Shown one piece after another: positions 54,141-63,012 of a stretch of 64,000 bases of DNA (its first letter is position 1; every line of letters starts with the position of its first letter). The stretch spans positions 620,001 to 684,000 of the forward strand of contig NZ_ANFZ01000009.1 of assembly GCF_000331245.1 (NCBI RefSeq), written 5' to 3'. The notes under the pieces were generated by a model. It ran no database searches and was not told the DNA's origin. It worked only from the letters and a program-made list of their open reading frames with translations. The stretch is from Blastomonas sp. AAP53 (GTDB lineage Bacteria > Pseudomonadota > Alphaproteobacteria > Sphingomonadales > Sphingomonadaceae). The translations under genes and the position numbers were made by a program.

Positions 54141-54854
54141 ATGACCGAAGTTGACCGCCGCAGCGCTATGGGCATCGTAGGTGTTGGAATAGCGGCAGCC
54201 GCCGCAGGTGCACCCGCATCAGCGCAAACGCCCACCCTTTCGCCTGCCTTCGCGGGCAACCACAAGCCCGTACCGCTGGGGTTCGATCCCGCCAAGCTCA
54301 CTGGCCTCTCCGAAAAGCTCATCCGCTCGCACTACGACAACAACTACATCGGATCGGTGCGCACGCTGAACATGATCGAGGGTCGTTTAGCGGCAGCGCT
54401 GGCGGACAAGGACCTTCCCGCAATCGTCTATGGCGGGCTCAAACGTGAGGAACTGCACCGCACCGGGTCGGTCATCCTGCACGAGCTGTATTTCGGTGCG
54501 CTTGGCGGCGATGGCGCGGCGGCGGGAGAAGTGCAGAAGGCTATCGCAGCGGCCTTCGGATCGTTCGCGGCGTGGGATACGGAGTTCAGGCAAACCGCGA
54601 TGTCGCTGGCTGGCGGTTCAGGGTGGTGCGTCCTGGCGTGGAATATCCACACCGACAGTCTGCACAATTACTGGGCCTGGGATCACATGCACCAGCCGGT
54701 CGCCAGCGTGCCGCTGATCGCGCTCGACATGTATGAACACGCCTATCACATAGATTACGGCACAGCGGCCGCGAAATATGTTGATGCGTTCATGGCCAAC
54801 CTGAATTGGGAGGAGATCGATCGCAGGTACCACCGCATGGCGCGGCAAGCTTAA
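54141..54854 (+). CDS. Exported Fe/Mn superoxide dismutase, ChrC-like
   Basis: 237 residues. Metal ligands are H64 (RSHYDNNY), H114 (ILHELYF), D196 and H200 ([11 protein letters not shown]). The N-terminus has twin arginines ([19 protein letters not shown]), so export by Tat is likely, unlike cytoplasmic SodB. AAGGAG lies nine bases before the ATG. Downstream of chrA this matches ChrC of the chrBACF resistance cluster, which removes superoxide made during chromate reduction. Fe versus Mn specificity is undecided. Confidence 0.88.
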   Translation: MTEVDRRSAMGIVGVGIAAAAAGAPASAQTPTLSPAFAGNHKPVPLGFDPAKLTGLSEKLIRSHYDNNYIGSVRTLNMIEGRLAAALADKDLPAIVYGGLKREELHRTGSVILHELYFGALGGDGAAAGEVQKAIAAAFGSFAAWDTEFRQTAMSLAGGSGWCVLAWNIHTDSLHNYWAWDHMHQPVASVPLIALDMYEHAYHIDYGTAAAKYVDAFMANLNWEEIDRRYHRMARQA

Positions 54855-54985
54855 CCAGTTCTGCTTGTCGATCGCCTTTCGAATTGCCGAGCAGGTCATC
54901 CGAACGCGGATGGTCGGCTTCTGGTAAAATCGGTCGGTTGGCATGCCGCTGGGATACGGCGGCTCTGTCCCAAATGCCGCAGAAC

Positions 54986-55012
54986 CAGCTCCCCGTCAGA
55001 GACGAGGAGCTG
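54986..55012. terminator. Hairpin downstream of the recombinase gene
   Basis: CAGCTCC and GGAGCTG, with inner CGTC/GACG and a three-base loop (one mismatch). It lies six bases past the recombinase stop on the minus strand and about 130 bp past the chrC-like stop. No T-run follows. It may be a terminator or mark the left edge of the mobile region. Confidence 0.45.
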
Positions 55013-55017
55013 ATAGG

Positions 55018-55650
55018 TCAAATTTCGGTATTTTCAGCGAGGGCCAGTGCGTCTTCCACGTCGATCCCAAGGTAGCGTACTGTGTTCTCGATCTTGCTGT
55101 GGCCGAGAAGGATCTGGACAGCGCGCAGGTTGCCTGTTGCCCGATAAATTATTGACGCCTTCGTTCGCCTAAGCGAATGGGTGCCATACTCGCTTCGCAT
55201 CAGGCCGACCGCCGTAACCCAATCATCCACAAGCCGGGCATACTGGCGCGTGCTGAGATGCTCAGCATGATTGACGCGGCTCGGAAAGACAAAGTCGTCG
55301 ACCGTACCGCCTCGGCGTTCGAGCCATGTCAGCAAACTCGCTCGTGCGTCCGCAAGCAATTCGAACTGAACCGGGCGACTTGTTTTCTGCTGCATCACGA
55401 TTGCGCGCGTCCGGATCTGTCCTCCGCTGACAATGTCTCCAATTTTCATCCGCACCAAGTCGCAGCCGCGAAGCTTGCTATCGATCGCGAGATCGAACAG
55501 CGCGCGATCCCGCAGACGACGGTTCTGGTTGAGGTAGAACCGGATCTGCCATATTTGCTTTGGCTTCAGTGCACGCTTTGCGCCGACGGTTCTTCCCGCA
55601 TTCCAGGCCTGACGCTTGGTTGCAACGATTTCAGATTCAGTCATTTCCAT
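55018..55650 (-). CDS. Tyrosine recombinase, FimB/FimE-sized
   Basis: 210 residues, only the catalytic domain of a tyrosine integrase. The catalytic set is intact: R61 (SKLRGCDL), K89 (MQQKTSRP), H158 and R161 (GTHSLRRTK), H184 (LLGHSKIENT) and Y193 (VRYLGI). The start chosen is the ATG at 55650; upstream codons to 55758 are non-conserved. The small size resembles FimB/FimE and short integrases of integrative elements. It sits at the left edge of the conjugative block, so it may be the integrase of this element, but no attachment repeats could be identified. Confidence 0.85.
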   Translation of the reverse strand: MEMTESEIVATKRQAWNAGRTVGAKRALKPKQIWQIRFYLNQNRRLRDRALFDLAIDSKLRGCDLVRMKIGDIVSGGQIRTRAIVMQQKTSRPVQFELLADARASLLTWLERRGGTVDDFVFPSRVNHAEHLSTRQYARLVDDWVTAVGLMRSEYGTHSLRRTKASIIYRATGNLRAVQILLGHSKIENTVRYLGIDVEDALALAENTEI

Positions 55651-55839
55651 GTTCGTTCTCCTATTGCCAGATTGGCGCTTTGAAGAACGGTTCGCAGACT
55701 CGCGGATGTGAATCACTTCAAGCTGATCGATTACAGAGTAAGTAATCAGGCTGAACACCTTGCCAATCGAAGAACGTCGGCTTCTGCGAATTCCTTGTGT
55801 TTCCTGAGATGTTTAGAGTTATTGGGCAACGCTGCCACT

Positions 55840-56538
55840 TCAATTCGGCTCCCCCCGCACCTCAACCGAGCATCCGACGCTCCGGAGCTTCCGCTCCCTC
55901 GCCCGCTTCGCACATTTCTCGATCGCTTCGGCATTATTGAGCACGAGTTGATTGGCCGCGAGGATATCACGCCACTGACCGGGGTCCGAGACAGCCATCA
56001 GCCGCTGCCCGGCTTGCCATCCGTCACGATGCAGCGCCGATATCGCCCTGCGCTCAGGCCAGTACCAGGCCTCAGGCACCATCCAGTCGAACGCTGGCGG
56101 GATGGTGCACCCGCCTATCGATCCCAGCACAAGCGCAAGGCCCGCCGCGCCTGCCAGCCACTGGTTCTGCTCCCGCGCCGTTCGTGCCGAGGCGGTCATG
56201 GTGGCGAGGTTGCTTGCTGCCTTCTGCATATCCTGCCGGGCGGTGACCAAAGCCGCATGGTCTTCCTTGCGACTGTCACGCCCCGCCATTGTGATCTGGT
56301 TGGATATGTCGTTCGGGGTCAGCACCAGCGCAGGCTTGTTCGACAGCGTGATGATGGCCTCGCGCATGCGCTGCGTTATGTCATGGATCTTCGCCAGCTC
56401 AGTGCTGTAGTCGCGGCTGAGCAGATCCTGCTGCCCCTCGGCAACGCCGTCGACCGAGGTTGTGAGCATTCCGAGCCGCTGCGCGATCATCTCGAGCGCC
56501 TGCTCGATCGGGATATCGTCGGGTTCAGGTTCTGACAT
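55840..56538 (-). CDS. DUF6118 family protein
   Basis: 232 residues from the ATG at 56538. It has an N-terminal coiled region (EQALEMIAQRLGMLTTSVDGVAEGQQDLLSRDYS), one predicted membrane helix (QWLAGAAGLALVLGSIGG) and a C-terminal tail with CAKRARERKLRSVGC. Such proteins are regularly found just downstream of traA on sphingomonad plasmids and islands; their function is unknown. It ends a minus-strand unit with traA, whose stop is 10 bp upstream. Confidence 0.7.
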   Translation of the reverse strand: MSEPEPDDIPIEQALEMIAQRLGMLTTSVDGVAEGQQDLLSRDYSTELAKIHDITQRMREAIITLSNKPALVLTPNDISNQITMAGRDSRKEDHAALVTARQDMQKAASNLATMTASARTAREQNQWLAGAAGLALVLGSIGGCTIPPAFDWMVPEAWYWPERRAISALHRDGWQAGQRLMAVSDPGQWRDILAANQLVLNNAEAIEKCAKRARERKLRSVGCSVEVRGEPN

Positions 56539-56548
56539 GGCATAATGC

Positions 56549-59485
56549 CTACAGCCCCAGGCCACGCGAGCGCGAGGGGTCGATACAGTCTGCAAGGTCC
56601 TGCGACAGTGATCTACCTCTCACTGGGTCCAGCCCCAGTTCCACGCGGCGGTTCCGCAGCAGCGACTCAAGCTGCGGATCACGCTCAAGGCTGTGGGCCA
56701 TTGCACCAAGATGACGTTCGACCTTGTCGGCATTGAGATAGTCCTGATCCTTGAGCATGCGCCGCATCTGCCGCGAGCGTGTCTGCCATTCGTGGACGAA
56801 CTGGTCGGCCCTGGCCTGTTCTGCGAGGCGCGCCGCCTGTCGCTGGTGCATCGCCTCGATGGTCCGGTCCATGTTGCCAGAAAGAGCTTCGGGGATCAGG
56901 GAGCGGTCGTTGACCAGCGCATGCCCAAGGTCCAGCACATATCCACGGCCCATTGCTTCAAGCGCCCGGCCTGCCTTGTCGAGCGCAGCCTGCTGATATT
57001 CGAGCGAGCCCAGTCCCTGGTCGTGCAAGGTCAGGATATCCTGCGCCGCACGCGTGTACTGCTGAACCGCCTTTTCCAGAGGTGTCTGCTCAGGTCCTGG
57101 TTTCAACAGATCGGCGCTCACCCGGATCCCCGGCTGGCGCTCGCGCTGCGGCGTGGCCTCCTTGCCCCCAAGCAGATCAGCGAGCGCGCCGGTGCGGCTG
57201 ACCCTGATCCGGGTCTGCTTATCGCGACCGGGCTGTTTGAGCTCCCTGTCCTGCTGGACCTCGTCAGCCTTATCGGGCTGGCGGGTGTAATCGCTTGCCA
57301 TGTCCTTGGCCCGCTCGCGTGACAGCGTGCGGGTGAGCGCCTTGCGATCGGCAAAGTCATCCTTGCCGTAATGCAGATCGACCTGGGTGCGATGCCGCGA
57401 CAGCGCGACATAGGCCCCGTGCCTGTCCATGCCAGGCGTTGCCAGCACCTGGACTTTATCGACGGTCATGCCCTGCGCCTTGTGCACCGTGGCTGCATAG
57501 CCATGATCGACATGGGCATAGTCTTTCAAGTCGAACGCGATTTGCCGACCATCGTCCAACATCACCGCCATGCGCACCGATGACAGGCTTTGCACGGTAC
57601 CCAGCGATCCGTTCTTTACGCCCAGCTCGCGTTCGTTCTTGAGGAACATGATCCGGTCACCGCTGGCGAAGCTGCGCTGACCGCGCTCTACGTTGATGTC
57701 GATTTCCTGACCCAGCGACCCGCTGGCGCGCATGCGTTCCCGCACCTCTTCGTTGAGCGCCTTCACCTCATCGTTTGTGTGGGTAAGGATGATCCGGCTG
57801 GCTTGCGGATGGGCTTTGCGATCCTGATCCCAGGCATCGACCAGCGCGGTGCGTGCAGCTTCGCGAGTTTCTGCGACATGCACATGTCCAGCTTCCTCGT
57901 ACCGCGCCAGCGCCTCGCCTGTTCTGCCCGTCGCAAGCTCTCGTGTTGCATCGCGCTGCCAGTCGGTCTGTTGGCGTCGGATACCGCTGATTTCGACAGC
58001 GCCATGGCGTTCTGCTGTTGACCTAAACGCAGCTCCCGCTTCGATCGCCTGGAGCTGTTCGGGATCGCCGACGAGCACGACCTTTGCGCCCCGACGTTCG
58101 GCCTCCGACATCACGCGCTCGAGCTGGCGCGTGCCGAGCATTCCGGCTTCGTCGATCACCAGCACATGGCGATCGGTGAGCAGCTCCCTGCCCTGCTCCC
58201 ATTGATACTCAAGGCTAGCGATCGTTCGCGATGCGATGCCTGAGCCGTGCTCCAGGCCTTCGGCCGCAATGCCGGACAGCGCAGCGCCTTGTACCTCGTA
58301 CCCGGCGAGCTCCCAGGCCTCGCGGGCCACTCCGAGCATCGCGCTCTTGCCCGTTCCGGCATAGCCGATGACATTGCTGATACCGCGCGAGCTGGTGACA
58401 TGTTCCAGCGCCCCGCGCTGCTCGGGCGACAGATCGAGCCCGCGCTGTCTGGCGTGGTCCAGCGCGCGTTCCCTTTGCAGGTCCTTCACCGGGTGGTTGC
58501 GCTTCGCATCGAGCTTGGTGGTCGCGAGTTCGAGCCGCCGCTCGGTCTCCAGCATTGATCGGCTGGTGAACCGCTCATTTCCTTTGCCATCTCGTCCCAG
58601 TTCAACAAGTTCGGGCGCGTTCTTCACCGCCGACAACACCTTGTCGAACTGGTCCTTGTCGTCGCTGTTCCTGTGCGCGAACATCGCAAGATCGCGCGTG
58701 GTGAACGTCGCCTGCCCTCGCGTGATCGCATCGAGCGCGATATTCGGATCGGCGATGATCTTTTCGCCGTTCGATCGTGCGATGGCGTGATGCTCTTCGA
58801 GCCGTTCGCTTGTCAGTCCCTCAGCCACCATGCGCGATGCGGCGGGACCGATCTTGTGCTGGGGCTCGAGGTCTATCCCTTGCGCTTCCAGCGACCGGTG
58901 ATCGATGCGTGCATCGATGTCGAGTTCGGCCAGGCGTTCGTTGGCGATGTTGGCCCAGGCTTCGCGCCAGTGGGTCAGCAGATCGGTGCGGTTCCAGTCG
59001 CGCGCCTTTGCACCGAAGCTGACACTACCATCCTCAGCGATGTCGATTTCGCGCGTTGTGAGCATGACATGAGCGTGGGGCTTGGGCTGGCCATCCTCGC
59101 CGATGTCCCAGTGGACATTGAGATCGGCGACCATACCGCGATCGACAAACTCGGCTTGTACGAAGTCACGGGCAAGCTCGATCGCCTGTTCCTTTGTCAG
59201 CTCTCTTGGCAGCGCAAACTCGATCTCGCGCGACAGTTGTGCGTCCTTGCGGAGCTCGGCGGCCTCGACGTCATTCCAGAGCTGCTCGCGGTCTTGCCAG
59301 GCCTCGTCCGCACCATCGGGCAGCATGACCTCGCTGTGCACGACGCCGGGCTTGTTGGTGAAATCGTGATGCCGATCGAGCCGCTGGTCATGCAGTCGCG
59401 AACCCGAGCGATAGGCGGCAGCCGCCAGCGCCGATGCACCAGTGCTGCGCGAGATGACTTTGGCTGAGAGGTGATAGATCGCCAT
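56549..59485 (-). CDS. traA: Ti-type conjugative relaxase/helicase TraA
   Basis: 978 residues from the ATG at 59485 (MAIYHLSAKVISRSTG). The MobA/MobL-type relaxase domain covers about residues 1-230 and has HWDIGEDGQPKPHAHVMLTTRE with the metal HxH. A TraI-like helicase follows: Walker A GYAGTGKSA near residue 375 and Walker B VLVIDEAGML near 440, with DPEQLQAIEAG and a late VHKAQGMTVD motif. It nicks oriT and unwinds the strand for transfer. The oriT-like sequence lies just upstream, in the gap to traC. Confidence 0.93.
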   Translation of the reverse strand: MAIYHLSAKVISRSTGASALAAAAYRSGSRLHDQRLDRHHDFTNKPGVVHSEVMLPDGADEAWQDREQLWNDVEAAELRKDAQLSREIEFALPRELTKEQAIELARDFVQAEFVDRGMVADLNVHWDIGEDGQPKPHAHVMLTTREIDIAEDGSVSFGAKARDWNRTDLLTHWREAWANIANERLAELDIDARIDHRSLEAQGIDLEPQHKIGPAASRMVAEGLTSERLEEHHAIARSNGEKIIADPNIALDAITRGQATFTTRDLAMFAHRNSDDKDQFDKVLSAVKNAPELVELGRDGKGNERFTSRSMLETERRLELATTKLDAKRNHPVKDLQRERALDHARQRGLDLSPEQRGALEHVTSSRGISNVIGYAGTGKSAMLGVAREAWELAGYEVQGAALSGIAAEGLEHGSGIASRTIASLEYQWEQGRELLTDRHVLVIDEAGMLGTRQLERVMSEAERRGAKVVLVGDPEQLQAIEAGAAFRSTAERHGAVEISGIRRQQTDWQRDATRELATGRTGEALARYEEAGHVHVAETREAARTALVDAWDQDRKAHPQASRIILTHTNDEVKALNEEVRERMRASGSLGQEIDINVERGQRSFASGDRIMFLKNERELGVKNGSLGTVQSLSSVRMAVMLDDGRQIAFDLKDYAHVDHGYAATVHKAQGMTVDKVQVLATPGMDRHGAYVALSRHRTQVDLHYGKDDFADRKALTRTLSRERAKDMASDYTRQPDKADEVQQDRELKQPGRDKQTRIRVSRTGALADLLGGKEATPQRERQPGIRVSADLLKPGPEQTPLEKAVQQYTRAAQDILTLHDQGLGSLEYQQAALDKAGRALEAMGRGYVLDLGHALVNDRSLIPEALSGNMDRTIEAMHQRQAARLAEQARADQFVHEWQTRSRQMRRMLKDQDYLNADKVERHLGAMAHSLERDPQLESLLRNRRVELGLDPVRGRSLSQDLADCIDPSRSRGLGL

Positions 59486-59514
59486 GGCGATCGTCCATTT
59501 ACGCCATTCAAGCA

Positions 59515-59543
59515 ACGTCGGCACGACGTATAAGCGCGCCCTC
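59515..59543. other. Origin of transfer (oriT) with RSF1010/Ti-type nic region
   Basis: Stem ACGTCG (59515-59520) with CGACGT (59524-59529), loop GCA, followed at once by TAAGCGCGCCCT (59531-59542). RSF1010 and Ti plasmids have TAAGTGCGCCCT after a similar hairpin, with nicking inside it. It lies between divergent traA and traC, as on Ti plasmids. Confidence 0.85.
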
Positions 59544-59658
59544 AACCGATTTGATCGCTCTCGGGATGACGGGGTCTCACCACGACCCAGCCTGTTGGCG
59601 AATATCCGACATTGGCATAGCTGGTGGGTCCTTCACACACAATGAAGGGACATGACCC

Positions 59659-60012
59659 ATGCGCAGACCTAGGGACTTTGACGCCGAGCTTCAGGCGCTG
59701 AACGACAGGGCAAAGGCACTAAAGGCCGCAAGGCTGACACAGCTGGGAGAGCTTGTCATCGCCACCGGCGCCGACGCGCTCGGCACCGAGGTGCTGGCAG
59801 GCGCACTGCTCGCGGCCGTCGGCAACGAGGATGCCGCCAGGAAGGAGGCGTGGCGCAAGCGAGGCGCTGTGTTTTTTCAACAGCGCCGTGGACGGAAAGC
59901 GACACAGCAAGCAGCTGCAGCAATTGGCGGCAGCGCTGATGGCCAGCCGGGCGGCGCTGCGCAAAACACAGGCGCAGCGCAACCGGCTGATGCTGGCCAA
60001 GGCCCGCAATGA
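59659..60012 (+). CDS. traC: Conjugal transfer protein TraC
   Basis: 117 residues. The N-terminus (RDFDAELQALNDRAKALKAARLTQLGELVIATGADAL) and the WRKRGAVFFQQRRG segment are typical of Ti-type TraC, a small accessory protein of DNA processing. The C-terminal 35 residues are Ala/Gly-rich low complexity. GAAGGGA lies just upstream. It is divergent from traA across oriT and overlaps traD in another frame. Confidence 0.85.
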   Translation: MRRPRDFDAELQALNDRAKALKAARLTQLGELVIATGADALGTEVLAGALLAAVGNEDAARKEAWRKRGAVFFQQRRGRKATQQAAAAIGGSADGQPGGAAQNTGAAQPADAGQGPQ

Positions 60013-60244
60013 CACGCGGGACTGGCGGGTGACGCGGCGCGAAAGGACACGGCGGCTGATCGAGCTTGGCGGGCTTGTCGTGAAGTCTGGGTTCGACCAG
60101 CTTGTCGATGATGACCGGGCGGTGATCTACGGGCTTCTGGTCGAGGCGGCTGCCAAGGTCCGCGATGCCGGTGGGCCGCAGCAGATCACCCGCTGGCGCA
60201 GGCGCGGCGCGAGAGCGTTTGCGCAAAACCAGTTGGCGTCATGA
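59888..60244 (+). CDS. traD: Conjugal transfer protein TraD
   Basis: 118 residues if the GTG at 59888 is used, 101 from the ATG at 59939. Ti-type TraD features: RDWRVTRRERTRRLIELGGLVVKSGFDQL, DDRAVIYGLLVEAAAKV. It resembles TraC in size and fold, and the two are commonly adjacent. It overlaps traC by over 70 bp, a longer overlap than usual, so one of the two starts may be later than shown. Confidence 0.82.
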   Translation: MDGKRHSKQLQQLAAALMASRAALRKTQAQRNRLMLAKARNDTRDWRVTRRERTRRLIELGGLVVKSGFDQLVDDDRAVIYGLLVEAAAKVRDAGGPQQITRWRRRGARAFAQNQLAS

Positions 60245-60269
60245 CGATGATATCGCATAGGTTTGCCTC

Positions 60270-60452
60270 ATGAACGGGGCAATCAACGAACTGGTGCTCG
60301 GCGTGCTTGCTCGCGCGCCGCAATGGGTGAGGCAGGATCTGCTGTCTTCGGATCCTATCGTCCGCGCACGAGCCGAGGAGACGCTGGCAGCGGTGATCAG
60401 CAGCGCACTGGCCGACAGCGAAAACAGTGGGCCGGGAAGCAAGGCAGCCTGA
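60270..60452 (+). CDS. DUF6771 family small protein
   Basis: 60 residues, MNGAINELVLGVLARAPQWVRQDLLS..., ending in an Ala/Ser/Gly-rich tail. Similar proteins follow traD on sphingomonad plasmids; their function is unknown. It lies 25 bp after traD on the same strand and ends eight bases before the convergent HEPN gene. Confidence 0.68.
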   Translation: MNGAINELVLGVLARAPQWVRQDLLSSDPIVRARAEETLAAVISSALADSENSGPGSKAA

Positions 60453-60459
60453 GGCCGGC

Positions 60460-61362
60460 CTAATCGTCCTTCGCTAGGCGACGTTCGCAGGTTTTCCGGA
60501 CCAGATCCTGCAGGATCGCAACGCGCTCGCCGAGCCAGTTCAGCTCTTCGTCACTGACCTTGTAATGCGGCGAGTAGCGCGCGTTGACATAGGCTTGCCG
60601 CAGCAACTCGAAGCAGCGGCGGCTGAACCGGTCGTCGCGCGGCCAGGCCTCGATCAGCTCGGGTGCGATCTCTTCGGCATGGCCGCGCAGAAAGCCGAGC
60701 TTGTGGGACTTCGGGCTGTAGAGAGTGAAGACCAGCATCATACAGTGGTATGCGCGTTCCGAAGCTTGATGCAGCATAAAAGCAGCGTCACGAGCTACGT
60801 CATTGTCCTTGCTGACTTGAGCAAGTTTGAGCGCGTGCTCCGACAACGGGAACCAATGCTCAAAGTGCTTCTGCGCTTCGGCCCGCTCGGCATCCGGCGC
60901 GAGCTTGGTCGGGGTTACGAACGGAAAGCCCTCGGCCTCGTAAAGCGCAATTCCCTGTGCGGCGATGTCGGTGAAAAACGGACGGCCTTGCTCGAGCTGC
61001 TTGTTCACATCCTTGAGGCTGTGCACGATGAAGCTGACCGGTGCGCTCAGCGTCTGCGTGATCGTCATTTCACGCATCAGCCGGTCATCGGCAGTTGCCC
61101 AGTAATCAACGACATCGGTTAGGCGCTCGTCGTTGACCACGACGAGCAAATCGTAGTCCGATTTGTAGCCGCCGACCGGATCATCGACCCAGTCGCCGCG
61201 CGCGTAGCTTCCGTAAAGGATGACCTTGAGGATCCGGCCCTGCTTCTTCCAGGGCGCGGTCGTATTGCCGATCGCGGCCGCAAACTCTTCGAACAGGATG
61301 CGCACGGCGGCCTGCAGCTCCTGCTGCTTCTGGCCAGGCAGATGATCGATATCGGTGCGCAT
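60460..61362 (-). CDS. Nucleotidyltransferase-HEPN fusion protein
   Basis: 300 residues from the ATG at 61362. The N-terminal part is a MNT-type nucleotidyltransferase with LYGSYARGDW and SDYDLLVVV: G51-S52 and D69-x-D71. The C-terminal half is a HEPN domain (AAFMLHQASERAYHCMMLVFT, with ARYSPHYKV supplying an R-x3-H like the HEPN RNase motif). MNT and HEPN usually form two-gene toxin-antitoxin pairs; here they are fused, so the protein may self-regulate through AMPylation. It is convergent with the small traD-side gene. Confidence 0.8.
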   Translation of the reverse strand: MRTDIDHLPGQKQQELQAAVRILFEEFAAAIGNTTAPWKKQGRILKVILYGSYARGDWVDDPVGGYKSDYDLLVVVNDERLTDVVDYWATADDRLMREMTITQTLSAPVSFIVHSLKDVNKQLEQGRPFFTDIAAQGIALYEAEGFPFVTPTKLAPDAERAEAQKHFEHWFPLSEHALKLAQVSKDNDVARDAAFMLHQASERAYHCMMLVFTLYSPKSHKLGFLRGHAEEIAPELIEAWPRDDRFSRRCFELLRQAYVNARYSPHYKVSDEELNWLGERVAILQDLVRKTCERRLAKDD

Positions 61363-61469
61363 GGCTTTTACCCTGTAGCGATGGTGGCAAGTTGGCAAGG
61401 TCGAAGCTTGGATTTGACCGGTACAACTGCCTCCATTTTCGTGGGATTGGGTGGAGGAAAGAGGCGCCA

Positions 61470-62357
61470 TCATGGCGCCTCTCCCGTCAGGCTGAGGAGA
61501 TAGTCTGCAGCCTTGCTGGCAGCGCTCGCGGCGCGGAAGATGGCCTTGTCATCTTCACGAAGGACGGTGAGCCAGGATGCGATGTAATCGCTGTGGCGGA
61601 CGGTTGGCGCGATGCCGAGCGATGCACAGGTGAACGCAGCTGCCATCTCGGCCACGAGCTCTTCGCGGGCATAGGGTTGAGAGCCGAAGCTGCCCTTCTG
61701 ATCACGGTCCAGCCGGCTGGTGTGACCGGTCCAGTGACCGAGCTCATGGAGCGCGGTCCGGTACCAGTTGATAGGTTCATGATATGCGGCTTGCGGCGGC
61801 ACTTGCACGAAGTCGTGGGTAGGACTGTAAAAGGCAGCATCGCCACCGATGTTGAACGTGGCACCGCTGGCGGTGATGATCGCGTCGGCTTCAGCAATGG
61901 CAAGCACCGGATCGGTCGCAACCGGCGCCGCGGTCATGTCCTCGGGCAGGCCTTCGCACTGGTCGATGTTGAACACCGTGAACCGCTTGAGAAAAGCAAC
62001 GGTCCTGGCTTCGCGGTCTTCACCGCGTGCCTGTTCGGCTTCGGCTTTCGGCGTGAACCGGTCGGCATAGCAGACGGTCGTGCCCTTCTCGCCTTTGCGG
62101 ACATTGCCACCTGCTGCCTTCGCCTGGCGATAGGTCAGCCAGCGCTGGGAACCATAACCTCTCATGACCACTTCGGCCCAGAGGATCAGGACGTTGATGC
62201 CCGAGTAGCGCCGGTCGGTTGCTGCGTTATGCGGCATGCTGCAGCCGCAAAGTGCTGTGTCCCAGGGCTGTACCCAAGGAAGCCGTCCCTGCTCGAGCTC
62301 GGCGATGATGCGCTGTGTGACCTCGGTATAGAGGCTGTTGCGGGTAGTGTTTTCCAT
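61470..62357 (-). CDS. ardC: ArdC-type antirestriction protein
   Basis: 295 residues from the ATG at 62357. An N-terminal single-strand DNA-binding domain (LYTEVTQRIIAELEQGRLPWVQPWD, YSGINVLILW) is followed by a zincin-like metallopeptidase domain with the HEXXH motif HELGHWTGH near residue 204 and EELVAEMAAAF. ArdC protects incoming single-stranded DNA from restriction in the recipient after conjugation. A frame running to 62486 adds a non-conserved leader. Confidence 0.92.
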   Translation of the reverse strand: MENTTRNSLYTEVTQRIIAELEQGRLPWVQPWDTALCGCSMPHNAATDRRYSGINVLILWAEVVMRGYGSQRWLTYRQAKAAGGNVRKGEKGTTVCYADRFTPKAEAEQARGEDREARTVAFLKRFTVFNIDQCEGLPEDMTAAPVATDPVLAIAEADAIITASGATFNIGGDAAFYSPTHDFVQVPPQAAYHEPINWYRTALHELGHWTGHTSRLDRDQKGSFGSQPYAREELVAEMAAAFTCASLGIAPTVRHSDYIASWLTVLREDDKAIFRAASAASKAADYLLSLTGEAP

Positions 62358-62789
62358 GGCCTTGTCTCCTTCCATCCGGCCCCGGCCCAGAAGGGGCGCT
62401 GGGGGGCGGCGAAGAAGAGCTGGCAGCCACGCTGCAACGGACAGCGCGCATGCGCCAAGCACCGCAACGAAGTGGAGGACCCGCAACGCGGGTTGCGCGC
62501 TGGCCTGGCGTGGCTAGAGGCGATGGACGACACCCGGTGTCCCGCCCGAGCGGGGCAAACGCCGCAGCTTTGCTGCGACCGCAGATGCGCTGCTGAATGC
62601 CGAAACACCCTGAGATGCCGTGAGCACAAATATTCTGCTTACGCCGCCATTTCCGGCGATCAGCCAGCAGCGCTCCCCTGCCCTATTGCCTGCGATATCG
62701 CCGCAAGTGGCTCGATTGACGCGCAGCGGCACATCGCCAATCTCGTCGCAGGCAGGGGCAGATCACATCACAGGATGGAGACATTGGCC
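62358..62789. other. 432-bp gap between ardC and the AlpA-like gene, rich in small hairpins
   Basis: No gene. Perfect small inverted repeats: ACCCGC-AAC-GCGGGT at 62479-62493, CCCGC-CCGA-GCGGG at 62541-62554 and CGCAGC-TTT-GCTGCG at 62563-62577. A CTGCCC...CCTGCG pair and its reverse at about 62678-62763 could be regulator sites before the AlpA-like gene. Confidence 0.45.
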
Positions 62790-62993
62790 ATGGCATCCCA
62801 TGCACCCGACAGGTTTCTGAGGCTGAATAGCGTGCTCGATCGTACCGGGCTTTCCAGAGCGACGCTTTACCGAAAGATCCAGGCGGGCACGTTTCCAAAG
62901 CAGGTCAAGCTCGCCGAGCGATGCTGCGGGTGGCGAGAATCGGCGATCGAGGAATGGCTGAAAAACCCCATGTTCTATGAGGTGAGCGACTGA
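62790..62993 (+). CDS. AlpA-family transcriptional regulator
   Basis: 67 residues. The winged-helix or excisionase-like fold reads FLRLNSVLDRTGLSRATLYRKIQAGTFPKQVKLAERCCGWRESAIEEWL, typical of AlpA regulators that control integrases or act as excisionase. The start at 62790 is preferred, with an ATG at 62775 an alternative. It lies divergent to ardC, in the position of a regulator for the element. Confidence 0.88.
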   Translation: MASHAPDRFLRLNSVLDRTGLSRATLYRKIQAGTFPKQVKLAERCCGWRESAIEEWLKNPMFYEVSD

Positions 62994-63012
62994 CGATCAG
63001 CAAGCGCGGCGA

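Noticed and set aside
54855-55017. tRNA or direct repeat as attachment site
   Set aside because: No cloverleaf and no repeat that I could pair within the window.
61392-62993. 533-codon plus-strand frame
   Set aside because: Its 3' end is the real AlpA-like gene; the rest is the shadow of ardC and non-coding gap.
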